This document shows positions 34,347-43,395 of a stretch of DNA of 64,000 bases, in pieces (the stretch's first letter is position 1; every line of letters starts with the position of its first letter). The stretch lies in contig JAWSUF010000003.1 in assembly GCA_033549365.1 (NCBI GenBank), positions 124,001 through 188,000 of the forward strand, in the 5' to 3' direction. A program made the position numbers and the translations under genes. The notes under the pieces are model-generated. The model had not been told where the DNA came from. It made no database searches and worked only from the letters and a program-made list of their open reading frames with translations. The DNA comes from Acidobacteriota bacterium (lineage in GTDB: Bacteria > Acidobacteriota > Aminicenantia > Aminicenantales > Saccharicenantaceae).

Positions 34347-35261
34347 CTATTTCAGGTTGCGGGCCCGGGCCGCGGCGCCGAGAACTCCGGCGTCATTCCC
34401 CAGAACGGACCGCTCGATGGTGCAGCGCGCGAATGCGAAAGGGTTGGTCCGGCGCCGGGTTTCTTCGACGGCCGGGCGAAGAATGTAATTCCCCGCGGCC
34501 ATGACACCTCCTCCCAGAACGATCCGCCCGGGATCAAAAAGACTGATGACGCCGCCCAGGCCGATCCCCAGATAGGTGCCGCTGCGCTCGAAGCTTTTAA
34601 GAGCGGCGGGATCTCCTCGGCGGGCCCGAAGATAAACGTCCCGGGACGTCAGGGATTCCTCCGACCGGGCAAAATACCGGTAGTCGGCGGCGATCCGGCC
34701 GGCGGACACTTCGGTCTCCAGGCATCCCCGCGAGCCGCACGGGCAGCGTTGTCCCTCGGGATTGACGATGAGATGTCCGAGCTCGCCTGCGAAACCGTTG
34801 TCTCCCTGCCACAAGCGCCCTTCCAAAATGATTCCTGAGCCGATTCCGGTTCCGAGGGTGAGAAAAACCAGGCTGTTTTGGTCCTTGCGGGGTCTTCCGG
34901 ACCATTCCCCATATGCCGCCATGTTGGCGTCGTTGTCGATCAGGACGGGGACGCCGAGAATTTTCTTGAGAGGAGAGAGGAGCTCGATGCCGTCGAGTAG
35001 GGAGTAATTGGGGGATTGGAGAATGATCTGTTCCCGGCGGCTGAAAAATCCGGCGATTCCGAAGCCGCAGGCGGCGATGCGGCCCGGGGCTTTCCGTTTC
35101 ATGTCCGCCCAGAGGTCGGCCACGAGAGAAAAGAAAGCGCCGGCCGATTCCGGGCTGGCTTTCCGGCCCTTGACGACGAGCCGCCCGCCGGCGTCCGCCA
35201 CTCCGTATTTGATCTTTGTCCCGCCGATATCGAAGCCGGCGGTGAAGGACCTCTTCGTCAT
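34347..35261 (-). CDS. ROK-family sugar kinase (glucokinase-like)
   Basis: ATP-dependent hexokinase of the ROK family, 304 residues. The ATP site is DIGGTKIKYGVAD. The substrate region has NDANMAAYGEW with the catalytic Asp and GTGIGSGIILEG; the sugar ligands GELGH follow. The zinc motif CPCGSRGCLE is intact, so it should be a catalytic kinase rather than a repressor, and no N-terminal helix-turn-helix is present. Glucose, mannose or an amino-sugar is the likely substrate. Its ATG overlaps the methyltransferase stop by 4 bases. Confidence 0.88.
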   Translation of the reverse strand: MTKRSFTAGFDIGGTKIKYGVADAGGRLVVKGRKASPESAGAFFSLVADLWADMKRKAPGRIAACGFGIAGFFSRREQIILQSPNYSLLDGIELLSPLKKILGVPVLIDNDANMAAYGEWSGRPRKDQNSLVFLTLGTGIGSGIILEGRLWQGDNGFAGELGHLIVNPEGQRCPCGSRGCLETEVSAGRIAADYRYFARSEESLTSRDVYLRARRGDPAALKSFERSGTYLGIGLGGVISLFDPGRIVLGGGVMAAGNYILRPAVEETRRRTNPFAFARCTIERSVLGNDAGVLGAAARARNLK

Positions 35262-36325
35262 GTTTTCCGGCCCGTGACGGCATAGTTCGGAGGTCCGAAA
35301 AGCAGCCGGTTCAAGGCGTCGATGTTGGCATTGAGGAGGGCCGACGATTCATCCGCGCCGGGCAGGGTTCGGAGTCGTTCCTCGCCCAGGGGATCGGAAA
35401 ACAGGATTTTCACGTCTTCGTAACCGGCACTTTCCACCAGAAACCGAAGGGCCTGGGGATGGATGGGTTTCTGATGGGACAGATCCAGGAAGAAAATCTG
35501 AACAAGCGCAAAGACGGATGTCGGGTTGACCGTCTCCAGGACAAGAACGCCTCCGGGCTCGAGCTTGAGAAAGGCGGTTTCGACAAGCCGCTTGAGATAG
35601 GCGGGAGGCAGATGTTCGATGACCTGGGAGGAAAAGACTCCGGCCAGGGATCCGTTGTCTTTCCAGGCCAGCTTTTCGAACAGGTCGCCCTGTTCACAGA
35701 TCAGGCCCTTGTCCAGGCAGATATCGATCATCTGACCGTTGAGATCGACACCTTCTCCCGCAAGGCCGTTGTCTCTCAGGAGTTCCAGGAATTCCCCCCG
35801 GCCGCAACCCAGATCCAGAACGGCGCCGCCCTTCCGGAAGAGGGGAAGATAGCGGCCTTGCTGGCGGCGGACTTCTTCCTCGTAGCCGCGGAACCGGTTT
35901 TCAAATCCGGCGTAGCGCCAATCTTCCAGAGGTCCGAAGACGGCGCGAACGGTCTCAGGAGAGGGTTGGGCCGCGCCTTCCAGGGCGTTGAGCAGAGCGT
36001 CGAGTTTTTCCCGCAGGAGAAACAGTTTTTTCAGCAGAATGTTCGCGTCGGCGCTCTCGGCGGCCAGCTTGTCCACCCGCCATTCCATACTCTTGAAGAT
36101 CATGGCGACGTGGTTGGAGGCCAGCGCATCCCATTCCCTGTCGCGGGCGTCGGCGAGTTCGGATTGACGGCGGACAAGGTCGAGAAGTGAGGCGAGGGCG
36201 TCCCGGATTTCGCGGGCATCCAGACTTTCGCCCGCAAGCCGGCGTTCAAGTTTTTCGGATTCTTCCCGGAAAAGGTCTTCCTTCCGTTTCCGGGCCTCGG
36301 TCAGATTCTCGAGGGTCCGGCGCAT
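35258..36325 (-). CDS. SAM-dependent methyltransferase with N-terminal coiled coil
   Basis: A 355-residue protein. Residues 1-150 are helical and charged (LTEARKRKEDLFREESEKLE, VDKLAAESADANILLKKLFL). Residues about 170-330 are a class I methyltransferase: motif I AVLDLGCGRGEFLELL, the Asp of AGEGVDLNGQMIDICLDKG, and VIEHLPPAYLKRLVETAFLK. Such coiled-coil methyltransferases are often tied to polysaccharide or O-antigen chain processing. The open frame extends to 36706 only through unrelated sequence; the ATG at 36325 sits 2 bases after the tatA stop. It lies between tatA and the ROK kinase. Confidence 0.78.
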   Translation of the reverse strand: MRRTLENLTEARKRKEDLFREESEKLERRLAGESLDAREIRDALASLLDLVRRQSELADARDREWDALASNHVAMIFKSMEWRVDKLAAESADANILLKKLFLLREKLDALLNALEGAAQPSPETVRAVFGPLEDWRYAGFENRFRGYEEEVRRQQGRYLPLFRKGGAVLDLGCGRGEFLELLRDNGLAGEGVDLNGQMIDICLDKGLICEQGDLFEKLAWKDNGSLAGVFSSQVIEHLPPAYLKRLVETAFLKLEPGGVLVLETVNPTSVFALVQIFFLDLSHQKPIHPQALRFLVESAGYEDVKILFSDPLGEERLRTLPGADESSALLNANIDALNRLLFGPPNYAVTGRKT

Positions 36326-36327
36326 GA

Positions 36328-36531
36328 TCAATTCGTGGGTGGTTCGTCCTTCGGCGAGGCGGAATCCTGGTCCTCGCGGTCCTTGTGACTCATGGATTTC
36401 TTGAAGTTCTTGATTCCCTCGCCCAGGGATTTTCCGAGATCGGGGAGCTTTTTGGCGCCGAAAATGATGATGACGATGAGCAGAATGAGAATGAGTTCCG
36501 TAGGTCCGACGGGGCCGAGAAGAAACATCAT
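36328..36531 (-). CDS. tatA: Twin-arginine translocase subunit TatA/E
   Basis: Pore-forming component of the Tat system that exports folded proteins. At 67 residues it is short but complete: one N-terminal membrane helix ([18 protein letters not shown]), the FG hinge, an amphipathic helix ([17 protein letters not shown]) and an acidic tail. AAAGGAGG precedes the ATG. TatB and TatC are not encoded nearby. Confidence 0.92.
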   Translation of the reverse strand: MMFLLGPVGPTELILILLIVIIIFGAKKLPDLGKSLGEGIKNFKKSMSHKDREDQDSASPKDEPPTN

Positions 36532-36587
36532 AAACCTCCTTTGAGGGCCGGTTTTCGGGGGGATCCGATCCTGTCCGCGATATGAAC

Positions 36588-36616
36588 ACGTTACCTTTTC
36601 CCCTGGAAAAAGTCAA
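36588..36616 (-). promoter_or_regulatory. Possible promoter of the tatA unit
   Basis: On the minus strand TTGACT (36616-36611) and TAACGT (36593-36588) have 17-base spacing. The -10 box is weak. The transcript would start near 36581 with a 50-nt leader. Confidence 0.4.
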
Positions 36617-36640
36617 GGCTGCGGTGGGAAACCGGGGATA

Positions 36641-36669
36641 TGGACAGCGCGTTCCCCAGGCTGTATCAT
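36641..36669 (+). promoter_or_regulatory. Leaderless-type promoter of lepA
   Basis: TGGACA at 36641-36646 and TATCAT at 36664-36669 are 17 bases apart, and the lepA ATG at 36678 follows after 8 bases. No ribosome binding site lies between them. Confidence 0.62.
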
Positions 36670-36677
36670 AGCGTCCC

Positions 36678-38468
36678 ATGGACAAGATCCGGAATTTTTC
36701 GATCATCGCCCACGTGGATCACGGGAAATCCACGCTGGCCGACCGTTTTATCGAAATGACCGGAGCTCTGTCTTCGCGGGAGCTCAAAGCCCAGGTCCTG
36801 GATACCATGGATCTCGAACGCGAGCGCGGCATCACGATCAAGGCCCAGACCGTCCGCCTCCATTATAAAAGCCGCTCCGGGGAGACCTATGTTCTCAATC
36901 TCATCGACACCCCGGGGCACGTGGATTTCTCCTATGAAGTGTCGAGGAGTCTTTCCGCCTGCGAAGGAGCGGTTCTGGTCATCGACGCCTCCCAGGGCGT
37001 CGAGGCCCAAACTCTGGCCAACACCTACCTCGCCCTCCAGAACGATCTCGTTCTCGTCCCGGTGATCAACAAGATCGACCTGCCCCAGGCCGATCCGGAG
37101 CAGACCCTGGAACAGATGGAAAACATCATCGGTCTCGGCCGCGAGGAGGCCCTTCTCGTGAGCGCCAAAAAGGGGATGGGCATCGAGGATGTCTGCGAGG
37201 CCGTCGTCCAAAGGATTCCTCCACCCAAAGGGGATCCCAAGGGGCCGCTCAAGGCGCTGCTGTTCGACTCCTGGTTCGATTCCTACCGCGGCGTCATCGT
37301 CCTCGTCCGCATTGTGAACGGGGAGCTTCGCCGGGGGGACGGCCTTGTTCTCATGGCCTCGGGCGCCGAGTACGAGGCCGAGGAAATCGGCTGGTTGACC
37401 CCCAAGCCGGTCAAGGCGGACGTTCTGCATGCGGGCGAAGTCGGATATCTCATCGCCGGAATCCGCAAGCTCAGCGATGCCCGGGTCGGCGACACCGTCA
37501 CCCACCGAAAGCGCCCGACGGCCTCGGCTTTCCCCGGATTCCGGGAGGCCAAGCCCATGGTCTTCTGCGGGCTTTTTCCGGCCGGAGATAGCGGGATCGA
37601 AGATCTGAGGGAAGCCCTCGAGAAACTCCGTCTGAACGACGCTTCGGTCACCTACGAACCGGAAAACTCCCCGGCCCTGGGGCTGGGATTCCGGGCGGGT
37701 TTCCTGGGGCTTCTCCACCGCGAGATCGTCCAGGAGCGCCTGGAGCGTGATTTCGATCTCAGCCTGGTCACCACCGCCCCGAGTGTCGGTTACCGCGTCA
37801 CCCGAATCTCCGGGGAGGTTCTGGAAATCCATAACCCGTCCGGACTTCCCGATACCGCCGAAATCGCCAAAATCGAGGAGCCCTACATTGAGGTGATCAT
37901 TCTGACGCCCGACAAGTATATCGGGGCTTTGCTCAAAATCCTCGAGACCCGCCGGGGCGAGCAGAAAAAGATGGAGTACGTCAGTCCGAAGCGGGTTCTT
38001 CTGGCTTATCTCATGCCTCTGAACGAGGTGGTCTTCGATTTCTTTTCCCTGCTCAAGTCCGTATCCCAGGGCTACGCCTCGATGGATTATGAATTCCACG
38101 GCTATCGCGAATCTCCCCTGGTCAAGCTGGACATCCTGATCAACCGCGATGTCGTGGACGCGTTGTCCCTTATCGTTCATAAGGACAAGGCCTATGCCGT
38201 CGGCCGGGCCCTTGTCGACAAGATGCGCCGGGCCATCCCCCGCCAACAGTACGAGGTCGCTCTCCAGGCGGCCGTCGGCAAGAGAATCATCGCCCGCGAG
38301 ACGGTCAAGGCCTTCCGCAAGGATGTCCTGGCCAAGCTCTACGGCGGGGATTACACAAGGAAGATGAAGGTCCTGGCCAAACAGAAGGAAGGCAAAAAAC
38401 GCATGCGCCGCATCGGCCGGGTCGACATTCCCCAGGAAGCCTTCCTGGCCATCCTTGAAGTCAAGTGA
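36678..38468 (+). CDS. lepA: Elongation factor 4 (LepA)
   Basis: Translational GTPase that back-translocates or remodels stalled ribosomes and helps 30S assembly. The 596 residues carry G1 [10 protein letters not shown]3 [17 protein letters not shown]4 NKIDLPQAD, and domains II, III and V. The LepA-specific C-terminal domain follows, with [20 protein letters not shown] and the tail [19 protein letters not shown]. Length and every motif are normal. mtnA starts 78 bases later, and tsaD follows. Confidence 0.98.
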   Translation: MDKIRNFSIIAHVDHGKSTLADRFIEMTGALSSRELKAQVLDTMDLERERGITIKAQTVRLHYKSRSGETYVLNLIDTPGHVDFSYEVSRSLSACEGAVLVIDASQGVEAQTLANTYLALQNDLVLVPVINKIDLPQADPEQTLEQMENIIGLGREEALLVSAKKGMGIEDVCEAVVQRIPPPKGDPKGPLKALLFDSWFDSYRGVIVLVRIVNGELRRGDGLVLMASGAEYEAEEIGWLTPKPVKADVLHAGEVGYLIAGIRKLSDARVGDTVTHRKRPTASAFPGFREAKPMVFCGLFPAGDSGIEDLREALEKLRLNDASVTYEPENSPALGLGFRAGFLGLLHREIVQERLERDFDLSLVTTAPSVGYRVTRISGEVLEIHNPSGLPDTAEIAKIEEPYIEVIILTPDKYIGALLKILETRRGEQKKMEYVSPKRVLLAYLMPLNEVVFDFFSLLKSVSQGYASMDYEFHGYRESPLVKLDILINRDVVDALSLIVHKDKAYAVGRALVDKMRRAIPRQQYEVALQAAVGKRIIARETVKAFRKDVLAKLYGGDYTRKMKVLAKQKEGKKRMRRIGRVDIPQEAFLAILEVK

Positions 38469-38546
38469 GAAGTGAAATATTATGCGGAATTCTATCATCA
38501 ATTGCCGAGGCTGCCGGGCGAGACCGCGGCCGGAAAGAAGTGACTT

Positions 38547-39590
38547 ATGCTGCCGACCATAACCTGGAAAAACAACACGGTCGTCATGATCGATCAACGC
38601 AAGCTTCCGGCCCGGGAGGCCTATATCGCCTGCCGGACCGTCGAGGCCGTCGCCCGGGCCATCGAAAGCCTGGTCATCCGGGGGGCTCCGGCCATCGGCG
38701 TTGCCGCCGCTTACGGGGTCGCTCTGGGAATGCAGGGTTTGCGGAAATCAGACGCTTCCCGCATGGACGCCCTGTTCGAACGCGTTTTCAGGAGAATCGA
38801 ACGGACGAGGCCGACGGCCCGGAACCTGTTCTGGGCTCTGGAGAGAATGCGGGGGACCTATGATGCGGCCAAACCCTCGGGTCCGGCGGCGGTTTCCCGA
38901 GCCTTGCTGGCGGAGGCCAGGGCCATGGACGCCGAGGATGCCGAGATCAACCGAAGGATCGGCTTCCACGGCCGGGCCGTGGTCGACGACGGCATGAACA
39001 TCCTCACCCATTGCAACGCCGGCGCTCTGGCCACCTCGGATTATGGAACGGCCCTCGGCGTTGTCCGGGCCGCGGTCGAGGAGGGGAAGTCCGTCCGCGT
39101 CTTCGCCGATGAAACGCGGCCGGTTCTCCAGGGCGCCCGCCTGACCTGCTGGGAGCTGCTGCGGGACCGGATTCCGGTCGTCCTGATTACGGACAACATG
39201 GCCGGCTGGCTGATGAAAAACGGAGAGATCCATCTTGTCGTTGTCGGCGCCGACCGCATCGCCGCCAACGGGGACACCGCCAACAAGATCGGCACCTATT
39301 CGGCGGCCGTTCTGGCCCGGGAAAACGGTATCCCGTTTTACGTGGCCGCGCCGTTCAGCACCGTGGACTTGAGCCTGCGGACGGGCCGGGATATCCCCAT
39401 CGAGGAACGTGACGGGGATGAAGTGCGGTGCTGGGGCGGTCGTTTGACGACCATCGCCGGCGTCCCGGTGCGCAATCCCGCTTTCGACGTCACCCCGGCC
39501 CGCTACATCAGTGGGATCGTCACGGAAAACGGCATCGCCCGGCCGCCGTTCGGAAAAAATCTGCGCCGCCTGGCCGGGACGGGAAGCTGA
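38547..39590 (+). CDS. mtnA: Methylthioribose-1-phosphate isomerase
   Basis: Converts 5-methylthioribose-1-phosphate to methylthioribulose-1-phosphate in methionine salvage. The 347 residues contain IRGAPAIGVAAAYGVALGMQ, the catalytic Cys region NILTHCNAGALAT, TRPVLQGARLTCWELL, and the Asp region VVGADRIAANGDTANKIGTY. These set it apart from the eIF2B regulatory relatives. No other methionine-salvage genes are visible here, and the pathway may be partial or dispersed. Confidence 0.95.
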   Translation: MLPTITWKNNTVVMIDQRKLPAREAYIACRTVEAVARAIESLVIRGAPAIGVAAAYGVALGMQGLRKSDASRMDALFERVFRRIERTRPTARNLFWALERMRGTYDAAKPSGPAAVSRALLAEARAMDAEDAEINRRIGFHGRAVVDDGMNILTHCNAGALATSDYGTALGVVRAAVEEGKSVRVFADETRPVLQGARLTCWELLRDRIPVVLITDNMAGWLMKNGEIHLVVVGADRIAANGDTANKIGTYSAAVLARENGIPFYVAAPFSTVDLSLRTGRDIPIEERDGDEVRCWGGRLTTIAGVPVRNPAFDVTPARYISGIVTENGIARPPFGKNLRRLAGTGS

Positions 39591-39609
39591 GGAGAGGGAG
39601 GACGCCGAA

Positions 39610-40614
39610 GTGCCTGAACCTGTCGTCCTGGGGATCGAGACCTCATGCGACGAAACGTCGGCCGCCGTTCTCCGCGGCCGGACCATCCTCAGCAATATCG
39701 TTCTGTCCCAGGACGAGATCCACGCCCCCTACGGAGGCGTCGTCCCCGAGCTGGCCTCGCGCCAGCATATCCGGAACATCGAACCCATCGTCCGGGAGAG
39801 TCTTGACCGGGCCGGAATCGGACTTGAAGAGATCAACCTCTTCGCCGTGACCCGGGGACCCGGCCTCATCGGCTCGCTTCTCGTCGGCCTCTGCTTCGCC
39901 AAGGGACTGGCCTATTATTTCAAAAAGCCGCTCATCGGCATCAACCACCTTGAAGCCCACTGCGAGGCCGCTTTTCTTGAAAACCCCGACATCCCTCTGC
40001 CCGCCCTGGCTCTTCTGGTATCCGGAGGGCATACGTCTCTCTACATCATCGACGCCCCCCTGTCCTTCCGCATCCTCGGAAGAACCCGCGACGACGCCGC
40101 CGGAGAGGCTTTGGACAAGGTGGCCAAGTTTCTCGGACTTGGCTACCCCGGCGGTCCGGCCATCGAGAAGGGCGCCCGCGGCGGCGACAATCGAGCCTTC
40201 GCCTTCGCTTTGCCCCGGACAAAAGACAGGAGTCTGGATTTCAGTTTCAGCGGTTTGAAAACGGCGGCGCTCAAACATATCCGCGAGAAATCCCTGACCG
40301 CCGATTCTCCGGCGTTGGCCGATTTCCTGGCCGGCTTCGAAGAGGCCGTTGCCCGGGCCCTGATTCGGAATTTAACGGCGGCGGCCGACGCCTGCGAACC
40401 CCGGGCCCTCATCCTCTGCGGCGGCGTCGCCCGCAACACCAGGCTCCGGACCCGGTTCCACGAGTATGCCGGACGTGCCGGGCTTCCGGCCTTTGTTCCC
40501 TCGCCCCGCCTCTGTACCGACAATGCGGCCATGATCGCCGGCCTGGCCCTGAAAAAATTCGAGGCCGGCGCGGACGGCGGGTCCGCCCTCGAACTCGACG
40601 CCTTCGCCCGCTGA
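39610..40614 (+). CDS. tsaD: tRNA threonylcarbamoyladenosine (t6A) transferase TsaD
   Basis: Catalyses the last step of t6A37 synthesis on ANN-decoding tRNAs, together with TsaB and TsaE. The 334 residues show the ETSCDETSAAVL start, the metal site NHLEAHCEAAFLE (His-x3-His), SGGHTSLYIID, and the C-terminal block CTDNAAMIAGLA. The start is GTG at 39610 with GGAGAGGGAGG about 9-19 bases upstream. An upstream ATG (39511) would run back through mtnA and is rejected. TsaB is not nearby. Confidence 0.96.
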   Translation: MPEPVVLGIETSCDETSAAVLRGRTILSNIVLSQDEIHAPYGGVVPELASRQHIRNIEPIVRESLDRAGIGLEEINLFAVTRGPGLIGSLLVGLCFAKGLAYYFKKPLIGINHLEAHCEAAFLENPDIPLPALALLVSGGHTSLYIIDAPLSFRILGRTRDDAAGEALDKVAKFLGLGYPGGPAIEKGARGGDNRAFAFALPRTKDRSLDFSFSGLKTAALKHIREKSLTADSPALADFLAGFEEAVARALIRNLTAAADACEPRALILCGGVARNTRLRTRFHEYAGRAGLPAFVPSPRLCTDNAAMIAGLALKKFEAGADGGSALELDAFAR

Positions 40615-40672
40615 AGGCGGAGGCCGGCCGTCGAGGATCCGTGCCCGCTCGACCCTCCAACGGCTTGTTTTT

Positions 40673-40746
40673 CCGGAGTTGTGCGCGAAAACGCTGGAAT
40701 TGTGAAAGGGGGAAGAAAAAATCAGCGTTTTCACGTACGGCCCCGG
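40673..40746. repeat. Long palindromic hairpin of the repeat family
   Basis: Two 24-base arms (40673-40696 and 40723-40746) form an imperfect palindrome around a 26-base loop. The inner part of the stem, GAAAACGCTG with CAGCGTTTTC, is perfect, and the outer ends resemble the CCGGAGCTGTGCGCG ends of the full repeat. It appears to be a compact relative made of just the terminal repeat plus hairpin. It lies 58 bases past the tsaD stop. Confidence 0.7.
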
Positions 40747-40755
40747 CTCCGGGTT

Positions 40756-40935
40756 CCGGAGCTGTGCGCGTGTCGAGATTGCTGTTTCGACAAGGAAGCA
40801 GCTTGCGAAGGCGTAGCAAGCCTACGTCGAGCAGGCTGCGACGAAGTCGGAATGGTGAGATCGGCACGCCCGAAGGGTGAAAATGCCTGATAGAGAAAAA
40901 AGTGGAAATTCGGGCATTTTCACGCACGGCTCCGG
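40756..40935. repeat. Palindromic repeat, subfamily A, inverted copy
   Basis: A 180-bp copy in the opposite orientation to those at 12.5-13.5 kb. Ends are CCGGAGCTGTGCGCG (40756-40770) and its imperfect complement up to 40935. The right-hand stem TGAAAATGCC (40878-40887) with GGCATTTTCA (40913-40922) and the internal GGCGTAG-CAAG-CCTACG stem are conserved. The stop codon of the minus-strand glycosyltransferase lies 3 bases beyond. With the compact hairpin it fills the 324-bp gap between tsaD and that gene. Confidence 0.8.
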
Positions 40936-40938
40936 GGG

Positions 40939-43290
40939 TTAGCGGGAGGGGATGAGGTGGATGAGATAGGGATGCACCTTCAGGTTTTCGTCCGACAGGT
41001 GTTCGAGGTCGACCGTGACCTCGTAGAGATAAAGATGGCGGGCGACGGTATGAACCGGAATATCGAACTCGAATTCGCCGATCGTGCGCTGCGTGTCCGG
41101 GGCGAAGAGCGGCAGATCGAAAACCTTCACGGCGGCGCGGAAATTCCCTTCCTCGGACCCGTAGAAAATCTTCAGGCGTTCGATCCTGCGCTTCGATCCG
41201 AAAAGGATGCGATAACTTTTTTCCTCGTGGAGGTAAAGAGCGCCGTCGGGTTTGATGACGACACCCCGGCCCAGGGAAAACGGATAGAGGCCGAGTGGAC
41301 GGCCCGATGCGGGCTCGAAGGTCCGGACGGGATAGAGCGCATCGCGGGGATGCAGGACCCAGAGAAAGACCGCCGCGGCGCAGAGACCAAAAACGGTTAG
41401 ATGGCGAAGAGCGGGTCTCGGCCGAACGCCGGGCCATACGTTCCTCGCCCCATAGGCGGCGATGAAAGCCGCGACGGCCAGAATCCAGACATAATTGGGC
41501 CAATAGCCGAGGTTGTTGACCTTGATGAACGACGGCAGGATCGACGGCAGGAAAAAGCGCATGTTGCTGAGGAACACGAACAGGTCGCCCGGACGCTCGG
41601 TGAATTCGTGGGTTGTCGGCTGGTAAAGAAAAGAGGGGTGAAAAAGAAGAAGAACGGCGAGAACGAAACTCACCCCGGCCAGAAGACCGAAAGCCCGCGT
41701 GAAGAACGGTTTTCGATTGTAAACGAGAAAATACCCGATGCCGATTGCGGCGATCCAGGACAAAGGCGCCAGGACGCGTCCGGGGGGTGCGTATCCTTGC
41801 CTGTGGGTGAAAAAGGCATAGTTGAGGATGAAAGGCATGGCCGTGATCCCGAGGGCGAAGAATTCGCGCCGGGCGCGGCGCCAGATCTCGACGAAACCGG
41901 CGAAAGCGAAGACGAAGACCGGGGCGTAAAGCAGAAGGCCGTCCCGCTGGTCGAGGAAATAGTTGAAGAACGAGTCCACTCTGTAATACAGCGGAAGGCT
42001 GAAGAAGCTTTCGAGGACGGATGTCGTCTGTTCGGCCGTCATGACGCCGTCGTAGATGGAAAACGGGTTGACGGAGCCGTACAGCCGCCATGTGAATGCG
42101 GCGAAAAGTCCGGCCGAGATGGCGGGAAACGCCAGGAAGGCGACCAGCCCGCCTTTCAGGCCGTGGTCCCGCCGAAGATGGAAGAGGCAGACCAGGATCA
42201 GGGGCCAGAGGATGATGTTGAATTTGAGTCCGAACCAGGGGAACAGGGATAGAAGAAATCCCATTCCCAAAAGGGCGCCGGTCGAGAGCCGTTCGGGAGA
42301 CGTCACCTTGCGGTAGACAAGCAGGGAGAAAAAAGCGATCGGGATCTCGGGATAAAGGTGGATGGAATAGAAAATGACCGGAACCGTAAATCCGTAAACC
42401 GCCCAGAGCGTGAGCGCGGTATCTTCGCGCTTCCAGCGGGTTGCGGCCAGGAGATAAACCTGGATGCCCAGAAGCGCGGCCCATAGCGACAAGCTGCTTT
42501 TGAGGATGAACGTCCTGGCGGTGCCTTCCAGGAAATGGCTGACGGCATAGTGGGGCAGCATAAGCACGGAAATCCCCGGAAGGTTGATGGGATAGATATA
42601 GTCGTGCCCTTTCTTTCCGAAGCGGCCGTATATCCCCAGACGCAGGTGGGGGTTGTCTTTGCGCGAATAAAAGTGGAAATAGTCGCGGTCGTCGAATTGA
42701 TTCCGGAGATTGATGTCGCGGTCATGGAGCAGACTGTGGGCGGAAAGCAGATAGTTCGGCTCATCCCCGGAAAAGGTGACTCCCTGCCCGACAAGGACTC
42801 CTCCGGCCAGGCTATAAACGAGGAAAGACACGGCGAAAAGCAGAGCGGTCTTTTTCCGGCGGGATAATGTCTCGAACCGGGCCAAGACCCTGCGGAGAAT
42901 CGGTCTTCCCGTCTCTCCAGCCGGGCGTTCCCGGGTCAAGGCCAGATAGGCCAGAGCCGCCCCGACGATGAGGAGAAGAATGTCGAGTCGCCGGATCAAG
43001 TCTCCACGCGTGAAGTAGCGTCCGGTGAGGACAGGCGCAAGGGCAAGCAGGAAAAGCGGCCAGTAACCGAGGCTTTGGAGACTCGCGGGAACGGCGGGTC
43101 TGAAAAACAGCAAGGCCGCTGCGAAAAACAGCGCGGCCACGGCCGGGAGCAGAACGACCGGGTCGGGGCGATAGGCATGGTCGAGCACCGTAAAACGAAC
43201 GACCTGGATACGGACATCCAGGAAAACGGCGGCCGAGGCGGCGCAGAGGAAAAGAAAGCCCGCCGCCGGCCGCTGCGCTTTCGTGATCAT
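40939..43290 (-). CDS. GT-C-type membrane glycosyltransferase-like protein
   Basis: Integral membrane protein of 783 residues with about 13-15 predicted helices and a soluble C-terminal domain. The motif SGDEPNYLLS in the first large loop places an Asp-Glu pair where GT-C enzymes of the PMT/ArnT type hold their catalytic acid. Such enzymes take sugars from polyprenyl-phosphate donors on the outer face of the membrane. The donor may be made by the divergently transcribed GT2 gene. The frame extends to 43680, but the ATG at 43290 starts a hydrophobic helix and lies 7 bases after a -10 box. Confidence 0.72.
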   Translation of the reverse strand: MITKAQRPAAGFLFLCAASAAVFLDVRIQVVRFTVLDHAYRPDPVVLLPAVAALFFAAALLFFRPAVPASLQSLGYWPLFLLALAPVLTGRYFTRGDLIRRLDILLLIVGAALAYLALTRERPAGETGRPILRRVLARFETLSRRKKTALLFAVSFLVYSLAGGVLVGQGVTFSGDEPNYLLSAHSLLHDRDINLRNQFDDRDYFHFYSRKDNPHLRLGIYGRFGKKGHDYIYPINLPGISVLMLPHYAVSHFLEGTARTFILKSSLSLWAALLGIQVYLLAATRWKREDTALTLWAVYGFTVPVIFYSIHLYPEIPIAFFSLLVYRKVTSPERLSTGALLGMGFLLSLFPWFGLKFNIILWPLILVCLFHLRRDHGLKGGLVAFLAFPAISAGLFAAFTWRLYGSVNPFSIYDGVMTAEQTTSVLESFFSLPLYYRVDSFFNYFLDQRDGLLLYAPVFVFAFAGFVEIWRRARREFFALGITAMPFILNYAFFTHRQGYAPPGRVLAPLSWIAAIGIGYFLVYNRKPFFTRAFGLLAGVSFVLAVLLLFHPSFLYQPTTHEFTERPGDLFVFLSNMRFFLPSILPSFIKVNNLGYWPNYVWILAVAAFIAAYGARNVWPGVRPRPALRHLTVFGLCAAAVFLWVLHPRDALYPVRTFEPASGRPLGLYPFSLGRGVVIKPDGALYLHEEKSYRILFGSKRRIERLKIFYGSEEGNFRAAVKVFDLPLFAPDTQRTIGEFEFDIPVHTVARHLYLYEVTVDLEHLSDENLKVHPYLIHLIPSR

Positions 43291-43297
43291 GGTCAAG

Positions 43298-43326
43298 AGT
43301 ATTCCGCACCTCCGCCCGGGTGTCAA
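43298..43326 (-). promoter_or_regulatory. Leaderless-type promoter of the GT-C gene
   Basis: On the minus strand TTGACA (43326-43321) and AATACT (43303-43298) have 17-base spacing. The ATG at 43290 follows the -10 box after 7 bases, with no Shine-Dalgarno sequence. Confidence 0.65.
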
Positions 43327-43351
43327 GATCGCGGTGTGACGCGGGATGCGC

Positions 43352-43380
43352 TTGACTTCCCCCCGTCCGGCCGTTATCCT
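43352..43380 (+). promoter_or_regulatory. Promoter of the GT2 gene
   Basis: TTGACT at 43352-43357 and TATCCT at 43375-43380 have 17-base spacing. The ATG at 43396 would have a leader of under 10 nt with no ribosome binding site. Confidence 0.55.
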
Positions 43381-43395
43381 TCTTCCGAGTTCGCC

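Noticed and set aside
36326-36706. N-terminal extension of the methyltransferase up to 36706
   Set aside because: It overlaps tatA in a different frame, is basic and low in structure, and the ATG at 36325 lies right after the tatA stop.
36666-38597. 643-codon open frame antisense to lepA
   Set aside because: It mirrors a perfectly normal lepA gene, has no family motifs, and such long antisense frames arise from GC-rich codon bias.
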